From assembly GCF_036711975.1 (NCBI RefSeq), contig NW_027248939.1, forward strand, positions 186,001 to 250,000: 64,000 nucleotides of DNA. The letters are read 5' to 3'. Origin of the DNA: Onthophagus taurus (lineage: Eukaryota; Arthropoda; Insecta; Coleoptera; Scarabaeidae). How positions within the stretch are numbered: position 1 is the first letter of the stretch; the number at the start of each line of letters is the position of its first letter. The position numbers and the translations under genes were made by a program. Positions 43,331-52,718 of this stretch are shown piece by piece. The notes beneath the pieces are model-generated. The model searched no databases, was not told where the DNA came from, and saw nothing but the letters and a program-made list of their open reading frames with translations.

Positions 43331-44308
43331 ATGTCTCAAGACGGTTTTAGTCAAATTGATTTAACTGCTCCGGGTTTCGCCAGCCAGGAATCCTTTCTGT
43401 TAAACAGTTTTGACATAAACCTGTTGAACATGTCGACTGTTGAGAAGGCTCTGGATCCAAACGTGCAGCCTAATGAGCAGCCGATGGATCCAAACGTTGA
43501 ATCTAATGTGCAGCAAGCTACGGCGCTTCCAAACATCGCAGGTTCCTCGAAAGTCGACGATAAGAATGTGAAACACCTTTCACTTTCACTTCGTCGAAAG
43601 TCGGGGAACCGTGAACACCGGAAGAAGGGTGCAGGTGTGTGGTTACCGCCAGATAAGTATAGAGAGCTTCGACGGGAGACCCGTGCTCGTTCGCGAAGTA
43701 CCAAACACAAGCGTGTGTCAGTTGAACCTGCGACTCTGTCAAAGGTTGAAGTGACACACTCGGAAGTGGCTAGCGGCGATGAGTCCAACGACTCTCTTTC
43801 TTTAATGGCGGTATCCCAACACTGCACCGAAAACCGGACATACCTTAAAGCTATTAATGCAGCTTTTGTTTCTAAGGCTTCTTCTTCTAAAGCTTCGTCG
43901 ATTCCCACTCCCCCTACTAACATAAACATTCCTACCATAGAAGTTCCCTCATTAAGCCCGAAAGTACAAATCTTAAGGGTGGACACAATTCCCGCTACTT
44001 CAGTCATTTCCGATGTACCTGCCAGCCTTTTTTCAAATGCAATGTGTGCAGCAGTAGAAACAACCAAAGAGGAGATTTTGACCGAAATTAATATTTTGTA
44101 TCAAAATTTTTATAAAGACCTTCATGCAAAGGTACTTCAATTGCAGACCTCTTTGAGAGAACTTGCACAGTTTAGGGAAGGGCTGGCGTCGAGTTCTAAC
44201 CACTCTTTAACAACGTCACTCGACATCACCGTTGCAACATTAACCGTTGAAATGAAAAAAGCAGAATTCATTTTGTCTTCTTTACATACTAATAACTTCC
44301 CTTCCTAG
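43331..44308 (+). CDS. Maverick protein of unknown function, 325 residues, disordered with helical C-terminus
   Basis: The ATG at 43331 directly follows a predicted 3' splice site. The first half is low-complexity and polar, with DPNVQPNEQPMDPNVES repeats and a basic patch (RRETRARSRSTKHKRVS) near residue 120. VWLPPDKYRELRRE precedes the basic patch. The C-terminal 100 residues look helical and coiled-coil-like (ILTEINILYQNFYKDLHAKV). I do not recognise a family. It could be a structural or core protein. The stop TAG at 44306-44308 is itself preceded by a pyrimidine tract (CTTCCCTTCCTAG), a good 3' splice site for the next small gene. Confidence 0.65.
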   Translation: MSQDGFSQIDLTAPGFASQESFLLNSFDINLLNMSTVEKALDPNVQPNEQPMDPNVESNVQQATALPNIAGSSKVDDKNVKHLSLSLRRKSGNREHRKKGAGVWLPPDKYRELRRETRARSRSTKHKRVSVEPATLSKVEVTHSEVASGDESNDSLSLMAVSQHCTENRTYLKAINAAFVSKASSSKASSIPTPPTNINIPTIEVPSLSPKVQILRVDTIPATSVISDVPASLFSNAMCAAVETTKEEILTEINILYQNFYKDLHAKVLQLQTSLRELAQFREGLASSSNHSLTTSLDITVATLTVEMKKAEFILSSLHTNNFPS

Positions 44309-44317
44309 CTAAAAAAG

Positions 44318-44629
44318 ATGTCCGGTAGCAACAACTTCGGGAGGGTGCTCACGTTGGAGCGAAGAGTTGCGTCTTTGGAGGTCAAAGTAGATACCCTGTT
44401 TCAGCTGGTAGGCTATATCTATAATCTTTTTTGCACGTTTTTAATTTCATAATCTTCTTAGGTAAACAGTATTGTCTCAGAGTCGGCAGTGGTGAGAGGG
44501 CAGGTGCATGTTCAAAACATGCACATACACCATTGTTCGACTGGGATAGAACCTCCGACACCGACACCTGCAGCGCCTCCGCCCCCGTATGAAGTGCGGG
44601 ATGAACAGGAAGAGGAGGAGGAGTGGTAA
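44318..44629 (+). CDS. small spliced Maverick protein with coiled coil and PPxY motif (85 residues)
   Basis: I read join(44318..44407, 44462..44629). The 54-nt intron is GTAGGC...TTCTTAG, and both exons join in phase 0 and stay open to TAA at 44627. The first exon encodes a heptad-like helix (LTLERRVASLEVKVDTLFQL). The second ends in a proline-rich tail with PPPPYE and a run of Glu. PPxY motifs bind WW domains of NEDD4-type ubiquitin ligases; they occur in viral late domains and in the adenoviral protein VI (PPSY). The predicted alternative acceptor at 44308 would give this gene its own mRNA from the shared leader. Confidence 0.65.
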
Positions 44630-44647
44630 CCATTTTTCCTCCTCTTC

Positions 44648-44703
44648 CTTAGGTTAGGTTAGGTTAGGTTATGTTAGGTTAAATGGTTAAGGTATTATAC
44701 TTA

Positions 44704-44735
<32 letters not shown>

Positions 44736-44740
44736 CTTCT
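44648..44740. repeat. (TTAGG)n stretch followed by (TTA)n microsatellite
   Basis: Four near-perfect TTAGG units start at about 44648; this is the common arthropod telomere motif. A run of TTA/ATT triplets follows. It separates the PPxY gene from the ATPase promoter. Confidence 0.8.
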
Positions 44741-44754
44741 TCTTAAATATATGT

Positions 44755-44788
44755 ATATATAGTTTCTTTTGCTATATTTTCATTCAGT
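44755..44788 (+). promoter_or_regulatory. TATA box and initiator of the ATPase gene
   Basis: TATATAG at 44755 and the arthropod initiator TCAGT at 44784-44788 (A at 44786) are 31 bases apart, the canonical spacing. The ATPase ATG follows 31 bases later. Confidence 0.65.
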
Positions 44789-44816
44789 CTTATCCAATTC
44801 ATTTAGTACGAGAATC

Positions 44817-45521
44817 ATGATCGACGAGAAATTAAAATGTTTACCGCAACTTCTAACACTGCCTATAGTAAATTTTAGTAATGGTTCGGTCGAAGAACAC
44901 TTTACAAGACACAGCAATTTATTTGGTGGAAAATGTAAGCGAGGTTTAATTGTAGGACCCTCAGGTGTCGGAAAAACAAATGCTATGTTATCGCTTTTAG
45001 TTGCACGTAATGGGTTGCGCTTCCTAAACTTGTACTTATGCTCTAATTCGTTATACCAAAATAAGTACGATTTTTTAAGACGTTTAATTGAACCTATAAA
45101 AGATTGCGGTTACTATGAATTTTCTAATATAGACGAGTTCATTCGACCGGAAGATGCGAAAGAATATTCGGTAGTCGTATTTGACGATGTTTCCTGTACA
45201 GGTCAAAATGTCATTAAGGAATTTTTTTCGTATGGTCGACATAAAAACATTGATTGTTTTCTAATTTGTCAAAGTTATAGTGCAATTCCAAAACAATTAG
45301 TTCGCGATAATTGTAACTTTTTGGTGTTATTTAAACAAGACTTAACAAATTTAAAACACGTATTTGAAGATCACATAATGAGCGATATGGAGTTTCATCG
45401 GCTAAAGGAAATTAGCGATGCTTGTTGGGAGAATAGACACGGCATCCTAGTTATTGATTTAGATTGTAGTGTATCTAAGGGACGTTACCGTAAGGGTTTT
45501 GATAAATTCATTGAAGTTTAA
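44817..45521 (+). CDS. packaging ATPase (FtsK/HerA/A32-like)
   Basis: The ATG at 44817 opens a protein of 234 residues. Walker A is GPSGVGKTNAM, and Walker B is VVVFDDVSC. Later, CFLICQSYSAIPKQLVRDNC corresponds to the sensor/arginine region of the A32-like packaging ATPases. It would pump DNA into the capsid. Size and motif spacing fit Polinton ATPases. Confidence 0.88.
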   Translation: MIDEKLKCLPQLLTLPIVNFSNGSVEEHFTRHSNLFGGKCKRGLIVGPSGVGKTNAMLSLLVARNGLRFLNLYLCSNSLYQNKYDFLRRLIEPIKDCGYYEFSNIDEFIRPEDAKEYSVVVFDDVSCTGQNVIKEFFSYGRHKNIDCFLICQSYSAIPKQLVRDNCNFLVLFKQDLTNLKHVFEDHIMSDMEFHRLKEISDACWENRHGILVIDLDCSVSKGRYRKGFDKFIEV

Positions 45522-45572
45522 AACTAACGACTTCAGCTGTACAGTTCGTAGTAACTTCACATACATCATACA

Positions 45573-45824
45573 ATGAACAAGACGATAGCTGCAGAACTTA
45601 TCGCGGCACGAGAAGTCGTGAGAGACAAAATTCGTTCTTTAAAAGAAGACTTAGAGGAGTCAAGGATTCGGTCGGAAACCGCATATGCACCCATCGCAAG
45701 GCCCTTACAGGATATTGTCGCAAAACTTGACACTGCGCCTTTACTATCCATTCCAAAACGAAGTTTATCTCCAAAAGAAGAAAAATTGATATCTAAGAGA
45801 TGGAACTACGGATACAACGGATAA
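45573..45824 (+). CDS. small coiled-coil protein (83 residues), upstream part of a frame-split gene
   Basis: The ATG at 45573 opens a helical, charged N-terminus (ELIAAREVVRDKIRSLKEDL), then AYAPIARPLQDIV and KRSLSPKEEKLI. A stop follows at 45822-45824. The arrangement recalls two-part Maverick proteins with a coiled coil and a small C-terminal domain. The likely second part lies in the +1 frame (45790-46071). Confidence 0.6.
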   Translation: MNKTIAAELIAAREVVRDKIRSLKEDLEESRIRSETAYAPIARPLQDIVAKLDTAPLLSIPKRSLSPKEEKLISKRWNYGYNG

Positions 45825-46071
45825 TTATTACATTATTCAAAATTTAGGTTACGTAAGTAAATATATAAACTTTTTATATATTGGTGAAATAGTGAAATAC
45901 CGATTTGAAGGAGACGTTGAAATGATTATTAACGGGAGTATCTTCGATCCAAATAAAAAGTTAAATGTTCTCTTCTTTGGAGATAAAATAGTTTGCAAAC
46001 CCACAACGAAGACCACTTTACTCAAGAAACCATTTATGGTAGAACTGCTCATTGAAATATCCAGAAAATGA
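45790..46071 (+). CDS. overlapping +1-frame ORF, probable C-terminal domain of the preceding gene
   Basis: The frame is open from 45790 to the TGA at 46069-46071, overlapping the 83-residue ORF by 35 bases. It has no ATG until 45922. YIGEIVKYRFEGDVEMIING resembles the short C-terminal beta domain that follows the coiled coil in related Maverick proteins, from memory. Its TGA overlaps the integrase ATG (ATGA, 46068-46071). It may reflect a one-base mutation, a +1 frameshift, or an independent 50-residue product from 45922. Confidence 0.45.
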   Translation, partial: YLRDGTTDTTDNYYIIQNLGYVSKYINFLYIGEIVKYRFEGDVEMIINGSIFDPNKKLNVLFFGDKIVCKPTTKTTLLKKPFMVELLIEISRK

Positions 46072-47003
46072 GCGATATTAAAAGGTCCGTCGTAAACGAG
46101 TTGCACGCGTCCGCGAGGAAAAAGTATAAACGCAGACGTGTTATTATAAAAGGTTTAACGGACTTATTTCAAGCTGATTTAGTGGAGATGATACCTTATT
46201 CAAAAGCAAATGGTAATTTTAAATATATTCTAACAGTTATTAATGCTTTCTCAAAGTATGGATGGGCTGTACCACTAAAAAACAAAACTGGCAAAGAAGT
46301 TACGCGAGCTATGGAAACAATTCTATCGGAAAAGCGGAAAAACATACCGAAGAATCTGCAAACGGATAACGGAAAAGAATTTTACAATGAGGATTTTAAA
46401 AAGCTCATGTCACGATATCACATCAATCACTACAGTTCATTTTCCAATTTAAAGAGTTCTATTGTTGAACGGTTTAATAGAACAATAAAAGAAAAAATGT
46501 GGAAAGAATTTAGTATGCAAGGTAACTATCGTTGGTTGGAATTGCTTCCCAAATTAATTCTGGATTATAACAACCAAGTTCACAGGACGATAGGAATGAA
46601 ACCTAGCGAGGTAAATAACAGAAACGCATCGACACTGTTAAAAACTGTATATAATTACATAAAAATTGTCGATCCTTATACCAAAAAATTTAATGTCGGT
46701 GATCACGTCAGAGTGAGCAAGCATCGACACGCCTTCACCAAAAACTATACTCCCAATTGGTCTAACGAAGTGTTTACAATACATTCTGTTCGTAATACTT
46801 TCCCAACAACATATCTGCTCAAAGATGCATCCAATGAAAAAATTATGGGTGGTTTTTATCGAGAGGAATTACAAAAAGTTAAATATCCTGACGTCTACTT
46901 GGTGGAAAAAGTGCTACGGCGAAAAGGAAATCAAGTGTTTGTGAAATGGTTAGGATTAGGTCCGTCTCATAATTCTTGGATCTCAAAAACTAACGTTCTT
47001 TAA
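46068..47003 (+). CDS. Maverick integrase with C-terminal chromodomain
   Basis: The start ATG overlaps the preceding TGA. The retroviral-type core shows catalytic Asp in FQADLVEM, Asp in LQTDNGKEF and Glu in SSIVERFNRTIKEKMW, the D,D-35-E arrangement. After the core and the HVRVSKHRHAFTKNY SH3-like region comes a chromodomain (VYLVEKVLRRKGNQVFVKWL), about residues 270-311. Integrase inserts the element, and the chromodomain could direct it to marked chromatin. No HHCC zinc domain is seen. The 311-residue length and open frame are normal for Polintons. Confidence 0.93.
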   Translation: MSDIKRSVVNELHASARKKYKRRRVIIKGLTDLFQADLVEMIPYSKANGNFKYILTVINAFSKYGWAVPLKNKTGKEVTRAMETILSEKRKNIPKNLQTDNGKEFYNEDFKKLMSRYHINHYSSFSNLKSSIVERFNRTIKEKMWKEFSMQGNYRWLELLPKLILDYNNQVHRTIGMKPSEVNNRNASTLLKTVYNYIKIVDPYTKKFNVGDHVRVSKHRHAFTKNYTPNWSNEVFTIHSVRNTFPTTYLLKDASNEKIMGGFYREELQKVKYPDVYLVEKVLRRKGNQVFVKWLGLGPSHNSWISKTNVL

Positions 47004-47037
47004 AACGTATAAAGACCTATTTAAAAGTTTACAAGAC

Positions 47038-47043
47038 TTTATT
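47038..47043 (-). terminator. polyadenylation signal of the polymerase gene
   Basis: AATAAA on the minus strand, 63 bases after the polymerase stop, in the gap between the convergent integrase and polymerase genes. Confidence 0.55.
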
Positions 47044-47105
47044 AACAATCGAACATTACAAATACATTATTATTATTATTCTTTACAATTTTTTTTAAAT
47101 TAAAT

Positions 47106-50100
47106 TCATTTATTCGCATTCAATCTTTTTATCAACCAATGACCCCACGCCAAAGTATTACATCCGTTCGGTAATATGTATCGTTTATCATCGCACGATG
47201 AAAGAGCAATTTTATTCTTTAATTCGGTATACATAGTATGAAATTCTGACTTAAAAATGTACATTTTTTTATGAACCGATCCGCCACATTCAACCACACG
47301 TTTATAATCGGTCACGCTTAAATGTTTATCTATAACATATTTCTTTACTCCTTTAGCCTTCTTTACATTATCATTCAACAAGGTGATGCAGTACGCCTTA
47401 GCTCCTGTTCCAACAAATGACGTTATGCACCTGTTTGGATATTCATCTTTCATTCTTCCCAACACAGATCGACCGCGAGGTATATTGTGTATATTCTCTA
47501 ACGGATAATTGGACGTGTCAAAAAATTCAATATTTTCTTTTATATCCTCATATACATTGGGAGTAGTAATTTCTAGGATTAGGGAATCAGTATCGGTGTA
47601 TAAAAGTGTTATGTTATTTCCATATTTAAGTTTTAAGTAATCATAGAAGAAGCTGTACATTACGGTTTTCGAAAGCTCTAATATACTGAAACCCACATAC
47701 AGCGGTTTGCAATAACGAACTTCCGCGACGTTCAATTGAACGGCTATCAAATTATCGCAAAATATTTTCGAAGATTTAAAATTTGGTTTAGCTATTAGGG
47801 CTTCCACGCCCGGTTTCTTATGACGACATTCCCAGTGGGTAACTAGTCTTATATCCACTCGCTTTTCCACATTTTCCATTGTCTTACCGTATACGATGTT
47901 ATTCATTGCTTTGTAATGATTTTTTTCAAATTCATTCTTAGCTTTCGCACGTTTATCGGAATTGAAATCGATGTAGCTCCGCATCCAGTTGGATTGTTTA
48001 AATTCTAATACTCTGTAAATCTTCGTTAGTTTCAATCCGAACTTGATACACTGCTTTAGATTCACGTAATGAATGATGTATTTTGTTTTATTTTCCAAAT
48101 TTGCTATTAACTTTGCATTTTTTGAACCTGGGGGTACAATCCGTTCTGGACAAAATGGCAAATCGTTGTGTTCATCATGTATTGCTTCCGGATACTCTAA
48201 ATCTACCTCGAACACGTAACCCTTTTCGGAATCGTCTTCCGTATTGTAAATATCTAACTTTTGAATCTCTTCATCTGATAGCCATCGAAATCCCCCCGTC
48301 GGTAATTTTCGTCTCATTGCGTGTCCATACAAATTCGTAGCGTCGAGATACAAAATATAAGATGGGTCTTTGGTTTCATCAAATTCCATCATTAATTTAT
48401 TGTTAGCCTTCGCACTGCGTTTAGTGCACATACTTAATCCACCGCGAATACCATTTTTAAAGAAGTGTAACATGTCTATGTCCGTTAATAATTCTAATTT
48501 TACCCCTGTCATTCGTAATAATGCATCCCAACCGAAGCCCGGCGCTGTGAAGTAATGACATGGATCTAAAGAGTAATACTTCATCGAGATGGTTCGGAAA
48601 TTCTCAAATACGTCCGCCAAAAGTAAAACGTCAGACGTTAAATAAATGTCGCTATATTCGCCTAAAGTGCGACAGTTAAATAAGTTCCACACCGTTTGTG
48701 CACGACAATAATTTTCTTCGGTTATACTATCGTCGCATAAAGTATTGTAAAAACTACTTCGATCTGGCAGAGCGGTAAGATTCAGCTTTTCGAATGAATC
48801 CACAAAGGAATACGGAAAAACTCCTTTCTGACGTATAAGTCGAAACTGTTCTTCGTTCCTAAAATATTTTCTGATTTGAACGCATTGGTTGTCTTCCAAA
48901 AATGAACCCAACTTCTCTAGCGATAAAGCCATAAACCTAAATGAATCCACAAATCTCAATTTCATATGAACCCGCCTTAGCTTTCCCTTGCTGTCAATGT
49001 TTTCTCCTACGATAATTTTTTTCGAAAATGATATATACTTTTCTTTATTCTGTGCTATAACGTCCACGTCTTCTTCTTTTAATGCCATATCTTTCACAAA
49101 CATATGACAATCGTAGTTCGAAAGATTGTGAAAGAATATCGGTATGAACTTTGGTAATTGATAATTGATGTTACATACAGCATGTGCGGGTCCTCTATAC
49201 AACCCAGTTAGGTGATCATGATCGCACACTTTATTACCTTCTTTTATTTTGTGCGAACAAATGTGACAGATATCCTGCATCTCATGTATTAATCTATCAA
49301 TAGGTGGTAATGGGAGCATTTCTTTTGGTTGGCTTAAATAATTTTTGTATATATTCAGAACGTCATGTTCCAACTTGCTCATGAAAATTTGAGCAGCATT
49401 ACATCCGCGATATATTTCAAACTTCGACAATGATTCGTCATATGAACATTTTATATAATATGCAAATGCATAAGGTTCGTGTTTGAAACATTTGACGGAG
49501 TATGAATTATCATCGTTAAGTTCTGTTGCTTCCGCATCGGCGATCGGTTTCTGTAATGCTTCAAAATCTGCATACACCACGAACGGTATTTTTAATTGTC
49601 GTTCAAAATTTTCGAACTGTAGTATATTTTCCTTTTCTTCATTTCCATATTTATTTATTTTTAAATTTGTTGTTGGTAAAATTGCCCTTACCTTGCTGCA
49701 ATCGTCACTTTGATGACGGATAAGTTTATTTTCTGACGTAAAGAATACCAAGCATCCGTCGCAAATATACTTTTCATGACCATTCTGCGATGCTTGCGAT
49801 GATAGTAATCGAGACAGATTTTTTATCCAACAATAGTGACTATTCCCGGAATCATTTGTAACCAATAATAAATTTATATGTCTTTCTTCTTTTTGTCGAC
49901 ATATATACATTGTAATTATGTCATAATTCATAACACCGTCTTTAAAATACTCATTTATTCCATATACATTAATAGATAGTTTGTTCTGCTTTTCAAATAC
50001 AGGTATATCTCGTAATTTAACTGGAAAAACAATATTTGAATAGTCTAAGCCGCAGTCTAGGTAATTCGGATACGAAGATGTCCTCTGTGGTAAACCGTTC

Positions 50101-50898
50101 GGTTCATGTAGTGCGGATGTTACAGCCCATGCAAAACATGCATCATCCGCGTTTTGTATATTTATCACAGCACGCTTTGCTTTTATTTGTGATGGTAGAT
50201 CGATGTAATTAGATGCTCTGATAGGATTATATTTGTTTAAATTTAACTCCATATAGAGAATTTGCATTAAAGTCCATCCTAAATAAAATATTGAAACATT
50301 TATTTTATAATATATAGGTATATTATGTCACATTACGCTTACCTGAATCTCGTTCCTGGAATTCTGACATTTTTGATGAAATTTCATCAATAAATTCCTT
50401 ATATATTTTATACAGATCCGACGCTAATGATACTACCTTATTTTTCGTATTGAATGATTTTATTTCACAGTCTTCCTTTGATTGTAAAAAATACAAACCA
50501 AAACATTCCATATTTAATTTTACATTTCGGTGAATATCGATTGCGCTTTGTATTAGATTTAGTATTTTTTCTCGAATTCTATGAGAAAATTCATCCAAAT
50601 CCACAAAAAAACCTTCTTCACTTATTCGATAACTGACAATTTTGTCACCGAATGCTCCAGCTATTCTCTCCACTCCGTCATCGATTATAACAAAAGCGTT
50701 ACGCTTGTGTGCGTTGCTTCGTAAATGTGCAGAGTAACATTGTCTATTTACATAATCATCGCAAGCCTCACATTTTACTGCTTTTGGAATTTGCGGTGCG
50801 TCAAGCTTGATTCTCTTGCCAATACAAGATAATCGTTGATGTCTTTTTAAATTGTCAACTCGAGTAAAACTTTTTCCACAATCCTCACACACGACCAT
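47106..50898 (-). CDS. protein-primed DNA polymerase B with N-terminal zinc finger, two exons
   Basis: I read complement(join(47106..50278, 50343..50898)), 1242 residues. The 64-nt intron (GTAAGC...TTTAG) joins the exons in phase 1 through a Gly-Trp context that fits the family. Exon 1 starts with a C2H2 finger (CEDCGKSFTRVDNLKRHQRL) and a second Cys/His pair. Exon 2 carries an N-terminal domain with ADDACFAWAVTSALH and HYCWIKNLSRLL, a zinc-knuckle-like CDGC...H..C, then the exonuclease motifs (YADFEAL; FHNLSNYDCH). The polymerase motifs follow: YLDATNLYGHAM (A), AMNNIVYGKTMEN (B) and LYTDTDSL (C). It replicates linear DNA from a terminal protein. The frame is intact. Confidence 0.92.
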
Positions 50899-50967
50899 TT
50901 TACAATTTAATGTTGTACACTTCTACTTGTTATGAAAGAACTACGTCAATACCACATTTCGCAGGCG

Positions 50968-50973
50968 TTTATA
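50968..50973 (-). promoter_or_regulatory. TATA box of the polymerase gene
   Basis: TATAAA on the minus strand, 70 bases before the ATG at 50898. Confidence 0.5.
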
Positions 50974-51083
50974 AACCCTCACCGCTCCTGAAACTTATTG
51001 GGGAGGAGGAGGATGCATCGAGTGCGTTTGTATACATGTATATTTATAACTCCGTATACCTCTGCATAATAAATTAAAAAAAT

Positions 51084-51710
51084 ATCTCGCAGGTAGATCA
51101 TGACTCACTTACTAGTATTAAGTTAATTGACCTCCTCCTCGAACGTATCCCCCCAAAAAATTTGCCGATTCAAGAACCTCCTCGCATATTTTAAAGCTCC
51201 GTATACCTTTACACAATAAATTTTAAAAAATATCCCGCAGGTAGATCATGACTCACTTATTTGTATACCTACATGTCCCAAAACCGTATACCTTTGTGTA
51301 CAATAAGTTAAGAGATATATCGAAAACATTACCAGTTCATTGAGAAGCGTCGAAGGATAAACATAGTAATTGTTTTCATCTAGGTAAACAGGTTACATAT
51401 AAAGATAAATTTTTAATAACATAACCTAAATAAAGATACATTTTTAATAAAGATACATTTTTAATAAAGATAAATTTTTAATAAAGATAAATTTTTAATA
51501 ATTTCGTCAAAATAACATGACCTTCTCAAGTTAATTGACCTCCTCCTCTCTTCATCGAATCTCCTCCGACCCTCAAAAGAATCTCCGATTCAAGAACCTC
51601 CTCTCCTCATCGAACCTCCTCTGACCCCCAAAAAATTTGCCGATTCAAGAACCTCCTCCTAGAACGCAGGTTCGAGGAGGAGGTTCTTGAATCGGCGAAT
51701 CTATACTACT
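51084..51710. repeat. right terminal inverted repeat of the Maverick element
   Basis: Reverse complement of 35308-35905 with small indels, including an extra (aagataaatttttaataa)-type duplication near 51430-51500. It ends CTATACTACT, then AGACTG. Confidence 0.9.
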
Positions 51711-51716
51711 AGACTG
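51711..51716. repeat. target-site duplication AGACTG (right)
   Basis: Second copy of the hexamer at 35302-35307. Confidence 0.95.
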
Positions 51717-51986
51717 GACTTAAGATTGCATGAACACAAAACAAAAACAAATTCAAACGTTCACAAACATATACATACAACAGGACATATAATTGACTTC
51801 GATAAAACAAAACTATTACATAAATGTGAGAAGGGATTTAAAATGGATTTATTAGAATTATTAGAAATTGATATCCACAAAAAATGTAAAAACAATAACC
51901 TTCTTAATGATCAAATTGACATATTATATACTCCGTTATACTCCTTCTTAAAAACTAATAACTATTTCTTAGTGCATTTATTTTAA
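51717..51986 (+). pseudogene. Penelope-like element, second half of the GIY-YIG endonuclease and C-terminus
   Basis: The frame continues the GIY-YIG domain interrupted at 35307 (DLRLHEHKTKTNSNVHKHI) and ends with LELLEIDIHKKCKNNNLLN and LYTPLYSFL, a common C-terminal pattern in these proteins. No stop lies between the insertion point and the natural end. Confidence 0.85.
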
Positions 51987-52446
51987 ATACAAATTATTAA
52001 ATAAGTTCTTAAGTAATTTTTGTATATACATACAACACACACGTCTTTATACAATAAATAACCGGTTCGTTCAGATAATGTATTTCTTTGTTAAAGTCTT
52101 CCATTTTATAAGAAGTGCTCGTCCCGACGTTTTGTTCTTGTTTCTGTTTTCATTTTATTTCGTGACAGTTTTAATTTTTAATTTTTAACATTTTAATAAT
52201 ATTTTAATATGTTTAAACTTGTGTTGTATCTACATTTTCTAAATTTTAACAACTCTTTTTCTGACGTAAGTTTTTTTAGATAAGAAAAAAATTTTTAATG
52301 TGATTCTTCTATTTTATATTTTCCATTTATACAGGATTTGGCTGATGATGACTAGGTGTAATCGAAACCGGTACCATTAATAATAAATAATTCACAAGCA
52401 AGTAAGAAGTTTTTTATTAAATTAAACATTTTCCTTTACATATATA
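51987..52446 (+). mobile_element. 3' region of the Penelope-like element with a retained intron
   Basis: A probable intron at 52266-52334 (GTAAGT...ATACAG) is still present; Penelope-like elements are known to retain introns. CTGATGA (52342-52348) and GAAAC (52364-52368) after it recall a hammerhead-ribozyme core, a feature described in these elements. The region is cut at 52446 by gypsy element B and resumes at 59882. Confidence 0.6.
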
Positions 52447-52718
52447 AGTTATGAGTTACAGCCGGGAGGTTGTATTTTTAAAAAATAACTTATTTATTTG
52501 TTTCGTAATCGCGTACACCAAAAGACCCTTATGAAGTTACCTTAATGAATATTGAATTAACAATGATTTTTATTATTCGGAAACGAACCTTATTTATACT
52601 CTTTTCTTATCTGTTTACAAAAAAGAAGTAATATGAGAAAGTTATTCATTATAAAAATACTATTCTACGTCTTATTATTATTATTTGTTTATGACGGGGC
52701 ACCTGCTACCACATAACT
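52447..52718 (-). repeat. 3' LTR of gypsy element B
   Basis: Left LTR in plus coordinates; preceded by TATA. Confidence 0.93.

Larger units (their letters stand above)
35308..51710. mobile_element. complete Maverick/Polinton (adintovirus-like) element, 16.4 kb
   Basis: The element has TIRs of roughly 600 bp beginning AGTAGTATAG, a 6-bp target duplication, and the hallmark gene set. Recognised genes are protein-primed DNA polymerase B, retrovirus-type integrase, packaging ATPase, adenain-like cysteine protease, penton-like protein, major capsid protein and a phospholipase A2 protein. The genes on the plus strand run inward from the left; the polymerase is convergent from the right. All recognised core frames are open, and the two TIRs differ mainly by small indels, so the insertion is probably recent. 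Animal viruses with this gene set have been described as adintoviruses. Whether this copy makes particles cannot be told. Confidence 0.96.

Noticed and set aside
43351-44067. Minus-strand frame of 238 residues opposite the 325-residue Maverick gene
   Set aside because: Shadow of the plus-strand gene; it has no start context or domain, and the leader introns support the plus strand.
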